A DNA stretch of 62,339 bases from RGIG5612 sp045616165 (GCA_045616165.1 JAZLGF010000021.1:1-62339); one strand, 5' to 3'. Shown: positions 36,181 to 45,235, numbered from the stretch's first letter. A program made the numbers and translations. Notes: generated by a model not told the origin, from the sequence alone.

Positions 36181-37197
36181 ATGTTAAATAGACTCGAAAA
36201 GAAACTCGGAAAATACGCAGTTAAAAATTTAATTTATTATGTACTTGGTGCCTATGTTATAGGCTATATTTTGTACTTTTTAAATTCCAGATTAGGATGG
36301 TACGATTATATTGTTCTTAATCCATCACTAGTTATGCAAGGACAAGTATGGCGTTTGTTCACATGGGTTTGTACTATTCCGCAAGGACTTAGTATATTTA
36401 TTATTTTTATGTTCCTTTTATATTTCTTTATAGGTAAAAGCCTTGAAACAAATATGGGAGCATTTAAGTACAATTTATATATGTTCGGCGGATGGTTCTT
36501 TATGACATTAGGCTCTATGGCTATTTATTGGATTACTTATGCAATAAATGGTCCTATGGGAGCAATTAATATTAGTACAAGTACGTATTATATTAACCTA
36601 TCATCTTTCTTAGCATTTGCTATGCTATTTCCTGATGTTAGGGTTTACTTCTTTGGGATATTACCAATAAGAGTAAAAGTTTTAGCATGGATTGATGTTG
36701 CTTATTTAGGATTGCAGGTTATTAGTGGTTTTATTTCCTTGTTCACTTATAATGCAGAAAGCATGCAGGCAGGATTAAACCTGTTAGGAATTACTTCTTC
36801 AGAATTGTTTTTGATGGCTATAACAAATGTTGTTACGATTTTGCTTTCACTTCTTAATTTCTTAATTTTCTTTATCATGAATAGAAAGCAAAGAAGAAAG
36901 TCTGCAACGCAAAAGAATTTCAAAAAGCAGATGAATGGCTTTTATGCATACAATAGTCAAAACTTAAATAATGCTCAACACAGAGCATATACGCAGGCAA
37001 AACAGGCTCAGACAAAGAAAGAAGAGCCTAAAAAAGCTACTCCAAAGTATAATGCTGGAGTAATGCTTCATAAATGCAGTATATGTGGAAGAACTAATTT
37101 AACTAATCCGGAATTAACATTTAGATATTGTTCTAAATGTGAGGGTAACCACGAATATTGCCAAGATCATTTGTTCACACATGAACATGTAAAATAG
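36181..37197 (+). CDS. Rhomboid-fold membrane protein with C-terminal zinc-ribbon-like motif
   Basis: 338 residues. The first ~240 form about six membrane segments with a rhomboid/Derlin-like layout: VWRLFTWVCTIP near residue 58 matches the conserved W-R loop region, and a FIGKSLETNMG segment fits the loop after the second helix. The catalytic GxSG serine and the late histidine of active rhomboid proteases are not apparent, so it is probably a pseudoprotease. The tail (~290-338) has C-S-I-C-G-R and C-S-K-C, then C-x2-H, consistent with a zinc-binding module. The start lies 6 nt after an extended -10; likely leaderless. Role unknown. Confidence 0.65.
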   Translation: MLNRLEKKLGKYAVKNLIYYVLGAYVIGYILYFLNSRLGWYDYIVLNPSLVMQGQVWRLFTWVCTIPQGLSIFIIFMFLLYFFIGKSLETNMGAFKYNLYMFGGWFFMTLGSMAIYWITYAINGPMGAINISTSTYYINLSSFLAFAMLFPDVRVYFFGILPIRVKVLAWIDVAYLGLQVISGFISLFTYNAESMQAGLNLLGITSSELFLMAITNVVTILLSLLNFLIFFIMNRKQRRKSATQKNFKKQMNGFYAYNSQNLNNAQHRAYTQAKQAQTKKEEPKKATPKYNAGVMLHKCSICGRTNLTNPELTFRYCSKCEGNHEYCQDHLFTHEHVK

Positions 37198-37243
37198 AAA
37201 CGAAGTTTTCTAAAAAATCTAAATCACACAGGAGGGACTGTAC

Positions 37244-37687
37244 ATGAAAGAAGCAGTGAGCTGTGGTGGTGTAGTAATTTATCGAGGTAAAGTTTTATTA
37301 CTTTTTAAGAATTACCATGACAGATACCACGGATGGGTTTTGCCTAAGGGTACGGTAGAACCAAATGAAGAATTTACACAAACCGCTACAAGAGAGGTTA
37401 AAGAAGAAGCCGGAGCGGACGCATCAATTATAAAATTTATTGGTGATACAAATTATGAGTTTAAGTCCGGAAATGATACGGTTAGTAAAACTGTCCACTG
37501 GTATTTGATGTCAGGAAAAAATTATTTTAGCAAACCTCAAAAAGAAGAATACTTTACAGATTCGGGCTTTTATAAATATCACGAAGCAATTTACTTACTT
37601 AAATATGAAAATGAGCGTGCTATTTTTGAATCAGCGTATAAAGAATTCCTTGAGATGAGAAAAAACGGAACATGGATAAGCGAGTAA
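37244..37687 (+). CDS. Nudix hydrolase
   Basis: A 147-residue Nudix protein. The Nudix box runs from residue ~36 to 58 (G-x5-E-x7-REVKEEAG), with GWVLPKG just before it, which resembles diadenosine tetraphosphate hydrolases and related house-cleaning enzymes. A strong AGGAGGG lies 8 nt before the ATG. The 3' end overlaps queH by 16 nt. Substrate cannot be fixed from sequence. Confidence 0.88.
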   Translation: MKEAVSCGGVVIYRGKVLLLFKNYHDRYHGWVLPKGTVEPNEEFTQTATREVKEEAGADASIIKFIGDTNYEFKSGNDTVSKTVHWYLMSGKNYFSKPQKEEYFTDSGFYKYHEAIYLLKYENERAIFESAYKEFLEMRKNGTWISE

Positions 37688-38391
37688 CTCAAAAACTTAA
37701 TTATCAAGTTATGTTAGATGAACTTTTAGAAGGTCTTGAGAAAAGACCTTCTTTACTTTTGCATTCATGCTGTGGACCATGTAGTAGCTATTGTTTAGAT
37801 TACTTAAAAGATTATTTTGACATTACTGTACTTTACTACAATCCTAATATTTTTCCGGAAGAAGAATATATAAAACGATTAGATGTTCAAAAATCTTTAA
37901 TTGACTCAATGAATTGTGAGTTTAATTCGGATATTAAATTAATAGATGTTCCTTATAATCATGACGAGTTTTTAAGCGTTGTTTCGGGTTTAGAAGATGA
38001 GCCTGAAGGTGGCAAAAGGTGTACGCAGTGTTTTAATCTTCGCTTGGGAAAAACGGCTGATATTGCCCGTGAAAATGGTTTTGATTATTTTGGAACAACG
38101 CTAAGCGTAAGCCCACATAAAAATGCAATTTTATTAAACGAGATTGGCGCCTCGCTGGAATATTTATTGGCAACACCAGAAGATTTAGTAATTGGCAAAA
38201 CTGTTAACGCTAGCGACACTTCTTCATCACTAGCTCCAAAGTGGCTCTTTGCTGACTTCAAGAAAAAAGAAGGCTACAAAAAGAGCATCGAACTTTCCAA
38301 AAAATATAATCTCTACCGTCAAGACTACTGCGGATGCGAATTCGCTAAAAATCCCTTATTTTCTAATTGCTTTTTTAATCGGAATCAATAA
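37672..38391 (+). CDS. queH: Epoxyqueuosine reductase QueH
   Basis: A 239-residue QueH (DUF208), the non-homologous substitute for QueG that converts epoxyqueuosine to queuosine in tRNA. Family cysteines are visible: HSCCGPCSSYC near residue 32-42, C-T-Q-C near 122-125 and DYCGCEF near the C-terminus, which bind the iron-sulfur and metal centres. The start at 37672 lies inside the Nudix gene; an alternative ATG at 37711 would remove the first 13 residues without touching motifs. The organism must therefore salvage or make queuosine precursors. Confidence 0.92.
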   Translation: MDKRVTQKLNYQVMLDELLEGLEKRPSLLLHSCCGPCSSYCLDYLKDYFDITVLYYNPNIFPEEEYIKRLDVQKSLIDSMNCEFNSDIKLIDVPYNHDEFLSVVSGLEDEPEGGKRCTQCFNLRLGKTADIARENGFDYFGTTLSVSPHKNAILLNEIGASLEYLLATPEDLVIGKTVNASDTSSSLAPKWLFADFKKKEGYKKSIELSKKYNLYRQDYCGCEFAKNPLFSNCFFNRNQ

Positions 38392-38538
38392 AAGAACTTA
38401 AAGAATTTGATATGAAGTCCAGTTTCTAAATACAAAACATATTCAACTCACCAACAGGTATCAAAGAAATCCTTGCTAAATATATATAATTTATCTATAA
38501 GAATTCCTTTTTTTAATAAAGTTTAGGAGAAAAAGACT

Positions 38539-39120
38539 ATGAAAAAGAAAGTATTGGCGATTATTCTCACAATAGTTATGGTTGTAACTTTGTTACCAAC
38601 CTTAGTTTTTGCTGAAACAGTTGAAAATGAAGAACATAAAATTAACGTTATAACGGAAAATGGTACAATTCAAGTTATTAGAAATAAACTTTCTAATAAC
38701 TTGGAAAGAATTGATTTGATTGCGATTCCTTCAGAAGGATATAATTTGACATCTATTACAGCTACGCCAGATAAGTGTTCAGAAGAAATAGATATTTCAG
38801 ATATGAATGGATTATCATTCGTATTAAATTCAAGCATGTTACAAGAAAATGAAAATATAGATATTCATGCAACTTTTTCAAAGTTTGATGTTGAAAAAAC
38901 TTTTATTGTTGAATGGACAGGAAATGGTAGCGTAAATAATCAATCTAAAATAACACCAGAGATATCTGAAAATAAATTAAAGTTTACTTTTGAGGCAAAT
39001 ACAACGATACCAACTGATTTAGAATTTTATCTAAGTCCAGAAGAAAACAATTCTATTAGTGCATTGCCTTCAAAAGTTTCATATTCATTTTTGTTAGGGA
39101 ATGTATTAAAAGTAAACTAA
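38539..39120 (+). CDS. Secreted protein of unknown function
   Basis: 193 residues beginning with a clear Sec signal peptide (KKKVLAIILTIVMVVTLLPTLVFA, cleavage near residue 25). The rest is acidic and beta-rich by composition, with no cysteines apart from one, no anchor, no repeats and no family I recognise. It ends immediately before a structured repeat element, so it could be a truncated remnant of a longer surface protein; the end is a clean stop with no frameshift evidence in hand. AGGAGAAAAA precedes the ATG, and a TATATAATT box lies upstream near 38481. Confidence 0.6.
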   Translation: MKKKVLAIILTIVMVVTLLPTLVFAETVENEEHKINVITENGTIQVIRNKLSNNLERIDLIAIPSEGYNLTSITATPDKCSEEIDISDMNGLSFVLNSSMLQENENIDIHATFSKFDVEKTFIVEWTGNGSVNNQSKITPEISENKLKFTFEANTTIPTDLEFYLSPEENNSISALPSKVSYSFLLGNVLKVN

Positions 39121-39220
39121 ACGGACAGAGTCCTGTACAATATCGGATTCAGTCTCAAATAATCGCTTAATGTTTACGAATCTTTTGTCTAACATTTTGG
39201 GTGCAGATCACTTTTATGAA

Positions 39221-39404
39221 ATCACCTAAAACCATAAACATCTTGTATTTTAAGATAGCTGTTTATGGTTTTAATGGGATTAGAACACTATATTTTATTA
39301 ACTTAGGAAGTTTTCGCCCATAAACACTTAGCTTATAACATATAGTGTTTATGGTTAGGACCATAACTGCTAATAATAAATCATGGAATGTTTATGGTTT
39401 TAAC
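39221..39404. repeat. Three-hairpin array (ACCATAAAC / GTTTATGGT family)
   Basis: Hairpin A has perfect 14-bp arms TAAAACCATAAACA (39227-39240) and TGTTTATGGTTTTA (39260-39273). Hairpin B has perfect 11-bp arms CCATAAACACT (39318-39328) and AGTGTTTATGG (39344-39354). Hairpin C is decayed, with ACCATAA (39360-39366) and TTATGGT (39392-39398). The design of repeated hairpins of one sequence family resembles the 69-291 array, but the arm sequence is different. No reading frame of note spans it. Confidence 0.85.
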
Positions 39405-39420
39405 TGATTTCAAAGAGTAA

Positions 39421-39651
39421 GGCGGGTGGCTAGCCGAGTTTTGATGTCGAATGATTTACCCGCCGTAAGTAGCGAAGCCACGGCGCGCGCCCTCAATAGC
39501 GCAGGCGCCGCTAGCTTCGCGAGCGAAATAGTATATTATTAAGAAAGCGAGCGGAGCAGTGTGGCTCGTTATCGGCGAGTTGGAACCCGAGCCAGGAACG
39601 AGCTACACTGTCCGCGAGCATCTTAAAAACAGCTCGGCAAAGGGTAATTTG
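39421..39651. repeat. GC-rich composite structured element
   Basis: Three nested stem-loops follow each other. Stem 1: GGCGGGT (39421-39427) with ACCCGCC (39458-39464), enclosing a GGCTAGCC palindrome. Stem 2: GCGAAGC (39472-39478) plus CGGCGC (39481-39486) with GCGCCG (39505-39510) plus GCTTCGC (39514-39520). Stem 3: a ~73-nt imperfect hairpin 39547-39619 whose arms share CAGTGT-x-GCTCGTT and its complement. The element ends with AGCTCGGCAAAGGGTAATTTG (39631-39651). Stem 2's right arm and the end motif recur at the start of the window. GC content is clearly above the surroundings. It may be a mobile repeat or encode a structured RNA; no gene is apparent between 39121 and 39768. Confidence 0.8.
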
Positions 39652-39768
39652 TATTTTGGATTTAATTTAAGTTATATTTTCTAAAATAATGTATAATTAT
39701 TTAGAATATTAGGTTATGCGGATAAAAAAATTACAATGAATTATATTTTTTTGAGGAGCTGTAAGAAC

Positions 39769-40236
39769 ATGGAATTTAGATATGCCAAAGAAAAAGATGT
39801 TGCGTTGATTTTGAGCTTTGTTAAAGAACTGGCTGAATATGAAAACATGCTAGATGAGGTAATAGCAACGGAGCAGATTTATAAAGAATGGATCTTCGAG
39901 AAGAAAAAAGCGGAAGTTATATTTGTAGTAGAAGATGGCGTAGAAGTAGGGTTTGCATTATTCTTCCATAACTTTTCAACGTTTCTAGGAAGAGCAGGAA
40001 TCTATCTAGAAGATTTATATGTTAAGCCAGAACATCGTGGTAAAGGTTATGGCAAAGCACTTTTTAAGAAACTGGCACAGATAGCAGTTGAGAGAGGGTG
40101 CGGTAGATTTGAGTGGTGGTGCTTAGATTGGAATAAACCGAGCATTGATTTTTATTTATCTTTAGGTGCAAAACCTATGGATGAATGGACGAGTTATCGA
40201 ATTGATGGAGATACATTGCTAGAACTTGCAAAGTAA
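39769..40236 (+). CDS. GNAT-family N-acetyltransferase
   Basis: A 155-residue GNAT enzyme. The acetyl-CoA motif reads VKPEHRGKGYGKALFKKLAQIA near residue 85-105 (R/Q-x-x-G-x-G/A type), preceded by IYLEDLYV and followed by the WWCLDWNKPSIDFYLSLGA segment. This resembles diamine/spermidine-type acetyltransferases (PaiA/SSAT-like), but the acceptor is not certain. I chose the ATG at 39769 because GAGGAG lies 11 nt upstream; an ATG at 39736 lies before that site. It stands alone just after the structured repeat element. Confidence 0.82.
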   Translation: MEFRYAKEKDVALILSFVKELAEYENMLDEVIATEQIYKEWIFEKKKAEVIFVVEDGVEVGFALFFHNFSTFLGRAGIYLEDLYVKPEHRGKGYGKALFKKLAQIAVERGCGRFEWWCLDWNKPSIDFYLSLGAKPMDEWTSYRIDGDTLLELAK

Positions 40237-40302
40237 ATATTGATACATAAATAAACTTTCAGTAAAATAGTGATATACATATAGGTATAGAAGGAGAACA
40301 AA

Positions 40303-40896
40303 ATGAAAAACAACAGTAAAATTTTAATGTATGTAATTCAGGCGCTTACGTTATTAGGATTTTTATCAACAATAGCCTGGCTTGTAGTTTCTTTTAATCC
40401 AGGATTGAAGGAGCAAACAGTTTTGTCAATTATTTCATTGATTGTATATGTCATAGTATTTTTGTATGCGCTATTCGGATATAAAAAGCCTCATGGAAAC
40501 ATGCTTCGCTATACCTTTATAATTTTTGCTGTATCTTTGGCATTGTATGCTTATGGCAGCCAGACATCACCGGTTAGTACAGTATCGGTAATAATCAATG
40601 TTCTTTGCACAGTACCAGTTGCATATGTAGCAGGACGTTTACATAAATTTAATCAAAACAAAGTACTTTTATATATAGCACTTGTAATGTTGCTCATAGC
40701 CGGATTAATGGATTGTATTCTTCTTACGCAAAACATGGTGCCAGAAGTTAGCGGATTTATTTTCGTGGTTTTGAAATTTGGCGCTTTCAATAAATTTATC
40801 CTTGGATTAGCACTTGCTACAACATATGTAAATCGTTTCCACACACATAAAGAAGCAGGACTTCTTGACGACGAGAAGAAAGCTGAAAGTAAATAA
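40303..40896 (+). CDS. Multi-pass membrane protein of unknown function
   Basis: 197 residues with about six hydrophobic segments and short hydrophilic ends. No catalytic motifs are visible. The layout (paired helices, YGSQTSP loop, a K-rich tail) resembles uncharacterised small integral membrane proteins common in gut Clostridia. AGAAGGAGAAC precedes the ATG. A terminator-like palindrome follows at 40934. Confidence 0.6.
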   Translation: MKNNSKILMYVIQALTLLGFLSTIAWLVVSFNPGLKEQTVLSIISLIVYVIVFLYALFGYKKPHGNMLRYTFIIFAVSLALYAYGSQTSPVSTVSVIINVLCTVPVAYVAGRLHKFNQNKVLLYIALVMLLIAGLMDCILLTQNMVPEVSGFIFVVLKFGAFNKFILGLALATTYVNRFHTHKEAGLLDDEKKAESK

Positions 40897-40933
40897 AAAG
40901 TTAGCTAGAGAATGTTGACAAAACGAGAAAAAT

Positions 40934-40975
40934 ATATCATACTGACCATGTATATGGTGGTATGATATTTTTTTT
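40934..40975 (+). terminator. Strong terminator hairpin between 40303 gene and lipoprotein gene
   Basis: Outer arms ATATCATAC (40934-40942) and GTATGATAT (40960-40968), inner arms ACCAT (40945-40949) and ATGGT (40954-40958), a 4-nt loop, then a run of eight T. Confidence 0.85.
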
Positions 40976-41026
40976 CCACAACATGTGTATTTTTGATATG
41001 AAAATAAAATTAAAAGAGGATATAAA

Positions 41027-41992
41027 ATGAAAAAAATATTAGCAATTATCTTAGTAGTTGCACTTTCAGCAATTTGTCTTACTGGTTGTGGATTTTTCGA
41101 AGAAGGTGAACTGGAAGAGGGCTCAATAATTTTTGATACAAGCACAAAGACAACAAGTACAAAGAAAACAAGCACTACAAAGAGCGCAACTGTTAATACT
41201 GAAACAGCAGAAATTAATGTTGAAAAAGTACTTTTAGGTGACCTCAGCCAAGAAGAAGTTGATGATATTAATGGAAGAATTAATTGGCTTATCGGCTATA
41301 CAAATGATTTGGTTGATGAACTTAAAGGCGACACAAAAGCAAACAAAAAAGAGATTGCAAAGCACGAAGAAGAATATAAAAAATTTGCAGAAGAACTTGA
41401 AGAAGAACTTGCAGCAATCGATGAAAAACTTACCAAAGACGCAGATAGTATCGAAACTATTTTCAAACGTTTAGATTGGCAAGATTTTTCTATTAAAAAA
41501 CTTGCAAATAACGTTAAGATAATTTTCAACACATTATCTTTCTACGGAAAACAGTTATTCAATCTTGATAAGAATTTGAAACAAGAGACTGCAGACAGAA
41601 TAGCTAAGGATAATGAGTTAGATAGTAAAGATAAAGCGTTAGATGAAAAAGATCAAGAGTTAGCTAAAAAAGATCGAAAGTTAGCTGAAAAAGATCGAAA
41701 GTTAGAGAGAGCAGATACTGCGTTAGGTAATAGAGTTGGTACAAATGAAACTTCAATAGGAAATCTTCAAAGTACAGTAACGGAACAAGGAACTGATATA
41801 AGCGGTTTAAAGGATAGCCTTGAAGCCCTTGAAACACGACTTGAAGCTTTGGAAGATGCAGTGGAGAGATTAGATAGCGACTTAACAATCGAAAGCAATC
41901 AAAGAGAAAGCAATAGAAAAATTTTCTCCAGTGCTATTGATACATTGCGAATAGAAGTTCAAAAGTTAAAAACAAAGGTAGGAATAGACTAA
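41027..41992 (+). CDS. Coiled-coil surface lipoprotein
   Basis: 321 residues. A lipoprotein signal peptide ends in the lipobox L-T-G-C (Cys near residue 22). A T/K/S-rich spacer (TSTKKTSTTKSAT) follows, probably crossing the cell wall. Residues ~65-320 are heptad-rich coiled coil, including short repeats of the KD-x-ELAKKDRKLAEKDRKL type encoded by repeated AAAGATCGAAAGTTAG-like DNA near 41625-41705. No enzyme domain is seen. It may be a structural or adhesion-related stalk. AAAAGAGGAT precedes the start; a terminator follows. Confidence 0.75.
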   Translation: MKKILAIILVVALSAICLTGCGFFEEGELEEGSIIFDTSTKTTSTKKTSTTKSATVNTETAEINVEKVLLGDLSQEEVDDINGRINWLIGYTNDLVDELKGDTKANKKEIAKHEEEYKKFAEELEEELAAIDEKLTKDADSIETIFKRLDWQDFSIKKLANNVKIIFNTLSFYGKQLFNLDKNLKQETADRIAKDNELDSKDKALDEKDQELAKKDRKLAEKDRKLERADTALGNRVGTNETSIGNLQSTVTEQGTDISGLKDSLEALETRLEALEDAVERLDSDLTIESNQRESNRKIFSSAIDTLRIEVQKLKTKVGID

Positions 41993-42026
41993 TACAAATA
42001 AAATAATAAAAAATCATAACACTTCC

Positions 42027-42053
42027 AAGAAGCCTCATAGAGGCTTCTTGTTA
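42027..42053 (+). terminator. Terminator after the coiled-coil lipoprotein gene
   Basis: Perfect 10-bp arms AAGAAGCCTC (42027-42036) and GAGGCTTCTT (42040-42049) with a 3-nt loop; the T tract is short (GTTAT), so strength is uncertain. Confidence 0.6.
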
Positions 42054-42069
42054 TAAAAGGGAGAAAGAC

Positions 42070-43521
42070 ATGCTAGATAGAGAACTATATGAAAAACAAC
42101 TTCAGGAATTAAGAGAAAAACAGGTAGATGAAATTTCGAACTATCTTAAAGAGTATCTTAAGTTGTCTGCGCATATAAGAGAGATGAAGCCTTTTGAGAA
42201 GTTATCTGAAGAAAATTCCCAAAAAATTATTGATACACCTATTAGTAGAAAAGGCAGACCGATGAAGGAAGTTGCCGATGAACTTGTTGAAAATGTTTTC
42301 TCAAAAAGTATGTCTTTGCAGCATCCTAAATTCTTTTCGTTTGTTACTTCTGGGGTATCACCGTACTCACTTGCCGGTAGTGTCCTCAGTGATATTTATA
42401 ATGTAAATGCTGCAGGATATTCTTTAGCGCCGGGAACCTCTTTAATAGAAGAAAAAATGATTAGGTGGATGGGCTCTTTGGCAGGCTTTGACGAAAATTG
42501 CGGAGGCATATTTACATCAGGTGGTTCTTTGTCAAATTTAACAGGAATGATTGCTGCAAGAGAAAACATGTTAACAGAAGATGAGTATGCAATAGGCGTT
42601 GCATACACATCTGACCAAACGCATAGTTCCGTTCGTAAAGGCCTTAAGCTTATGGGCCTTAGGTCTGATCAAATCAAAATAATAGAAAGTGATGATGAAT
42701 ATAAAATCAGACTGGATTTGTTAGAGGAAGCTATAAAAGAGGATATAGCAGCTGGCAAAAAGCCGTTTTTAGTTATTGCATCATTAGGAAGCACAAACAC
42801 AGGTGCAATTGACTCATTAGAATCAGTCTCAATAATAAAAGAAAAATATAATATGTGGATGCATGTTGATGGGGCCTATGGCGGTTCAATATTGCTTTCA
42901 GATATTTATAGAAATTATGCAAAGGGAATAGAAAACGCAGATTCATTTTCTTGGGATTTGCATAAATGGGCAATGCAAACATATAGTTGTAGCTGCGTAA
43001 TTGCAAAAAATAAAAAAACTTTTGTTACTACATTCGCAGAGCATCCAGAATATTTATCCGATATCATAGAAGCAGATCATACAGACGGATGGGATCTTGG
43101 TATTGAGATGAGCCGTCCATCAAGAGTAATAAAATGGTGGTTTACAGTACAAGCTATGGGAACCGATTTGCTCTCAGATGTTGTAGACTACGCATTTTTT
43201 AACGCAAATGTTGCAAAAAAAGAAATCTTAAAGCGAAAAGATTGGCGAATTGTATCGCAACCGATGTGCGGAGCTATATGCTTTAGATATGAACCAAAAG
43301 ACATCGACAGTAAATATTATGATGAAATAAACACAAAAATAACGGAACTAATAAATGAAAGAAAACTTGCATATATTGTCACAACTGTATTAAGAGGAAT
43401 GAGGGTTGTTAGACTGTGTTTGATTAACGGCAACACAACCGATAAAGATGTAATAGAAGTTGTAAGCTATCTTGATGATATAGCAAAAGAAGTTAAGGAA
43501 CAGTATGAAAACACTATTTAA
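42070..43521 (+). CDS. PLP-dependent group II amino-acid decarboxylase
   Basis: A 483-residue decarboxylase of the GAD/DDC/tyrosine-decarboxylase fold. GGIFTSGGSLSNLTGMIAARE near residue 145-165 binds PLP phosphate, HVDGAYGG near 265 has the PLP aspartate, and SWDLHKW near 302 holds the Schiff-base lysine. The substrate could be an aromatic amino acid, glutamate or aspartate; I cannot decide by eye. AAAGGGAGAAAG precedes the ATG. It overlaps the adenine deaminase gene by 17 nt, so they are probably cotranscribed. Confidence 0.88.
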   Translation: MLDRELYEKQLQELREKQVDEISNYLKEYLKLSAHIREMKPFEKLSEENSQKIIDTPISRKGRPMKEVADELVENVFSKSMSLQHPKFFSFVTSGVSPYSLAGSVLSDIYNVNAAGYSLAPGTSLIEEKMIRWMGSLAGFDENCGGIFTSGGSLSNLTGMIAARENMLTEDEYAIGVAYTSDQTHSSVRKGLKLMGLRSDQIKIIESDDEYKIRLDLLEEAIKEDIAAGKKPFLVIASLGSTNTGAIDSLESVSIIKEKYNMWMHVDGAYGGSILLSDIYRNYAKGIENADSFSWDLHKWAMQTYSCSCVIAKNKKTFVTTFAEHPEYLSDIIEADHTDGWDLGIEMSRPSRVIKWWFTVQAMGTDLLSDVVDYAFFNANVAKKEILKRKDWRIVSQPMCGAICFRYEPKDIDSKYYDEINTKITELINERKLAYIVTTVLRGMRVVRLCLINGNTTDKDVIEVVSYLDDIAKEVKEQYENTI

Positions 43522-45193
43522 GAATTGCAAAGTTGTAAATGTTTTTATAGATAAAGTCGTTGACGCAGACGTTCTTGTTGAGGACGAAAAAATTATTGGC
43601 GTTGGCGCATATGAGAACAAAGATGCTGATTGTGTGCGAGACATGGACGAAAAATATATTTGCCCTAGCTTTATCGACGGACACATCCACATAGAAAGTT
43701 CAATGATAGAGCCATCCGAGTTTGCAAAAGTTTGCTTAGCATGTGGCACAACAACGCTTATCGCTGATCCACATGAGATAGTTAATGTGGCGGGAAAAGA
43801 CGGATTAGAATATATGCTTGAAGCGACCAAAAACGTTCCAATGAATATTTACTTTATGGTCCCGTCATGTGTTCCGGCGACAAAATTTGATGAAGCGGGG
43901 GCGTCTTTAAGCGCCGATGATATAGTTAGTCTCTTAGATAACCCAAGAATATTAGGGCTTGGGGAGATGATGAACTATCCGGGTGTAGTGTTTAATGACG
44001 GAGATGTTCTTCGCAAAATTGATGTAACAAAAAAATCAGGAAAAATAATTAATGGACATGCTCCGATGCTAAGTGGACATGACCTGGATAAATATATTTC
44101 GGCTGGGATTGTAGATGACCATGAGTGTACATCTTTAGCCGAGGCTATGGAAAAGCTTGAAAAAGGCCAGAAAATTATGATAAGGCAGGGAACGGCTGCT
44201 AGAAATCTAAAGGATTTGCTTCCGCTTTTCGATGAACCATATTCTAGGAGGTGCATGTTAGTTACGGATGATAAGCATCCAGCAGATTTTAATGAACACG
44301 GACATATTGATGGAATAATACGACTAGCAGCAGCACATGGAAAATCAGTGCTTTCGGGAATTCGAATGGCATCTTTACAGGCCGCGGAGCATTTTGGGCT
44401 ATCTGATCTTGGTGCAATAGCGCCGGGTTACAAAGCAGATTTTTTAGTTCTTAATGACCTTGAAACATTAAAAATTTGCGATGTTTATCACAATGGAAAA
44501 GCTGTTGTTGAAAACAAAAAAGTTAAAACGTTTCCAGAAAATCATATCCAGGAAAGTGTTTGGAACGCTGTGCGTAATTCGTTTAATCTTAACCCGCTTT
44601 CGGCAGCAGATTTTTTAATTAGCACACAAGAGGGAAATTGTCGAGTGATTAATATTGTTGCCAGCCAAATAATTACAAATGAAGAAATTAAAAAGCTCGA
44701 TTTTTCTAATTCAAACGGGATAGATATTTCAAAGGATATTTTGAAACTTGCGGTTATAGAGCGCCATAAAAACTCAGGACATATAGGGCTTGGGTTTATT
44801 TCGGGGCTTGGCTTAAAAGAGGGTGCGATTGCGTCTTCGGTTGCACATGATTCGCACAATCTTATCGTTGCCGGAACAAATGAAGAAGATATGGCAGTAG
44901 CAGCAAATCGCGTTCGTGAAATGGGCGGCGGAATGGTTGTTGTAAAAAATAAAGAAGTGCTGGCCGGGTTAGAACTCCCAATTGCTGGCCTTATGGGACA
45001 AAAAAGTGCGGAAGAAATGACACAGCAAGATTATGAGATAAGAAAAGCAGTGGAGCAAATAGGTCATGCCGAAGGAGTTTATCCGTTCATGAATCTTACA
45101 TTCGTAAGTTTACCGGTTATTCCAAATATTAAAATGACGACGTTGGGATTAGTTGATGTTAATAAACAAGAATTAGTTCCGTTGTTTGTGTAA
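43505..45193 (+). CDS. ade: Adenine deaminase
   Basis: A 562-residue amidohydrolase converting adenine to hypoxanthine and ammonia for purine salvage. Metal motif DGHIHIESSM near residue 58-67, ADPHEIVNV near 88-96, GLGEMMNYPGV near 138, a NGHAP histidine and TDDKHP near 246 are all adenine-deaminase signatures. The C-terminal domain (from ~400) with GLGFISGLGLKEGAIASSVAHDSHN is also typical of Ade. It starts inside the decarboxylase gene. The terminator of the tRNA-Lys remnant follows 5 nt after the stop and works in both directions. Confidence 0.96.
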   Translation: MKTLFKNCKVVNVFIDKVVDADVLVEDEKIIGVGAYENKDADCVRDMDEKYICPSFIDGHIHIESSMIEPSEFAKVCLACGTTTLIADPHEIVNVAGKDGLEYMLEATKNVPMNIYFMVPSCVPATKFDEAGASLSADDIVSLLDNPRILGLGEMMNYPGVVFNDGDVLRKIDVTKKSGKIINGHAPMLSGHDLDKYISAGIVDDHECTSLAEAMEKLEKGQKIMIRQGTAARNLKDLLPLFDEPYSRRCMLVTDDKHPADFNEHGHIDGIIRLAAAHGKSVLSGIRMASLQAAEHFGLSDLGAIAPGYKADFLVLNDLETLKICDVYHNGKAVVENKKVKTFPENHIQESVWNAVRNSFNLNPLSAADFLISTQEGNCRVINIVASQIITNEEIKKLDFSNSNGIDISKDILKLAVIERHKNSGHIGLGFISGLGLKEGAIASSVAHDSHNLIVAGTNEEDMAVAANRVREMGGGMVVVKNKEVLAGLELPIAGLMGQKSAEEMTQQDYEIRKAVEQIGHAEGVYPFMNLTFVSLPVIPNIKMTTLGLVDVNKQELVPLFV

Positions 45194-45197
45194 AGAT

Positions 45198-45232
45198 AAA
45201 AAATAGAAACCCCTTTTGGAGTTTCTATTTTT
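45198..45232. terminator. Bidirectional terminator, copy 1
   Basis: Arms AAATAGAAACCCC and GGAGTTTCTATTT (one G-T pair) around TTTT, with T runs on either strand. It can end adenine deaminase transcripts on plus and the tRNA-Lys remnant on minus. An identical hairpin occurs at 46356-46390. Confidence 0.8.
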
Positions 45233-45235
45233 TTC

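Noticed and set aside
39421..39464. tRNA-like gene from the GGCGGGT/ACCCGCC stem
   Set aside because: Stem is 7 bp but the interior (30 nt) is too short and lacks D, anticodon and T arms.
40915..40942. Promoter TTGACA before the lipoprotein gene
   Set aside because: No -10 at 16-18 nt; the region is occupied by a terminator hairpin.
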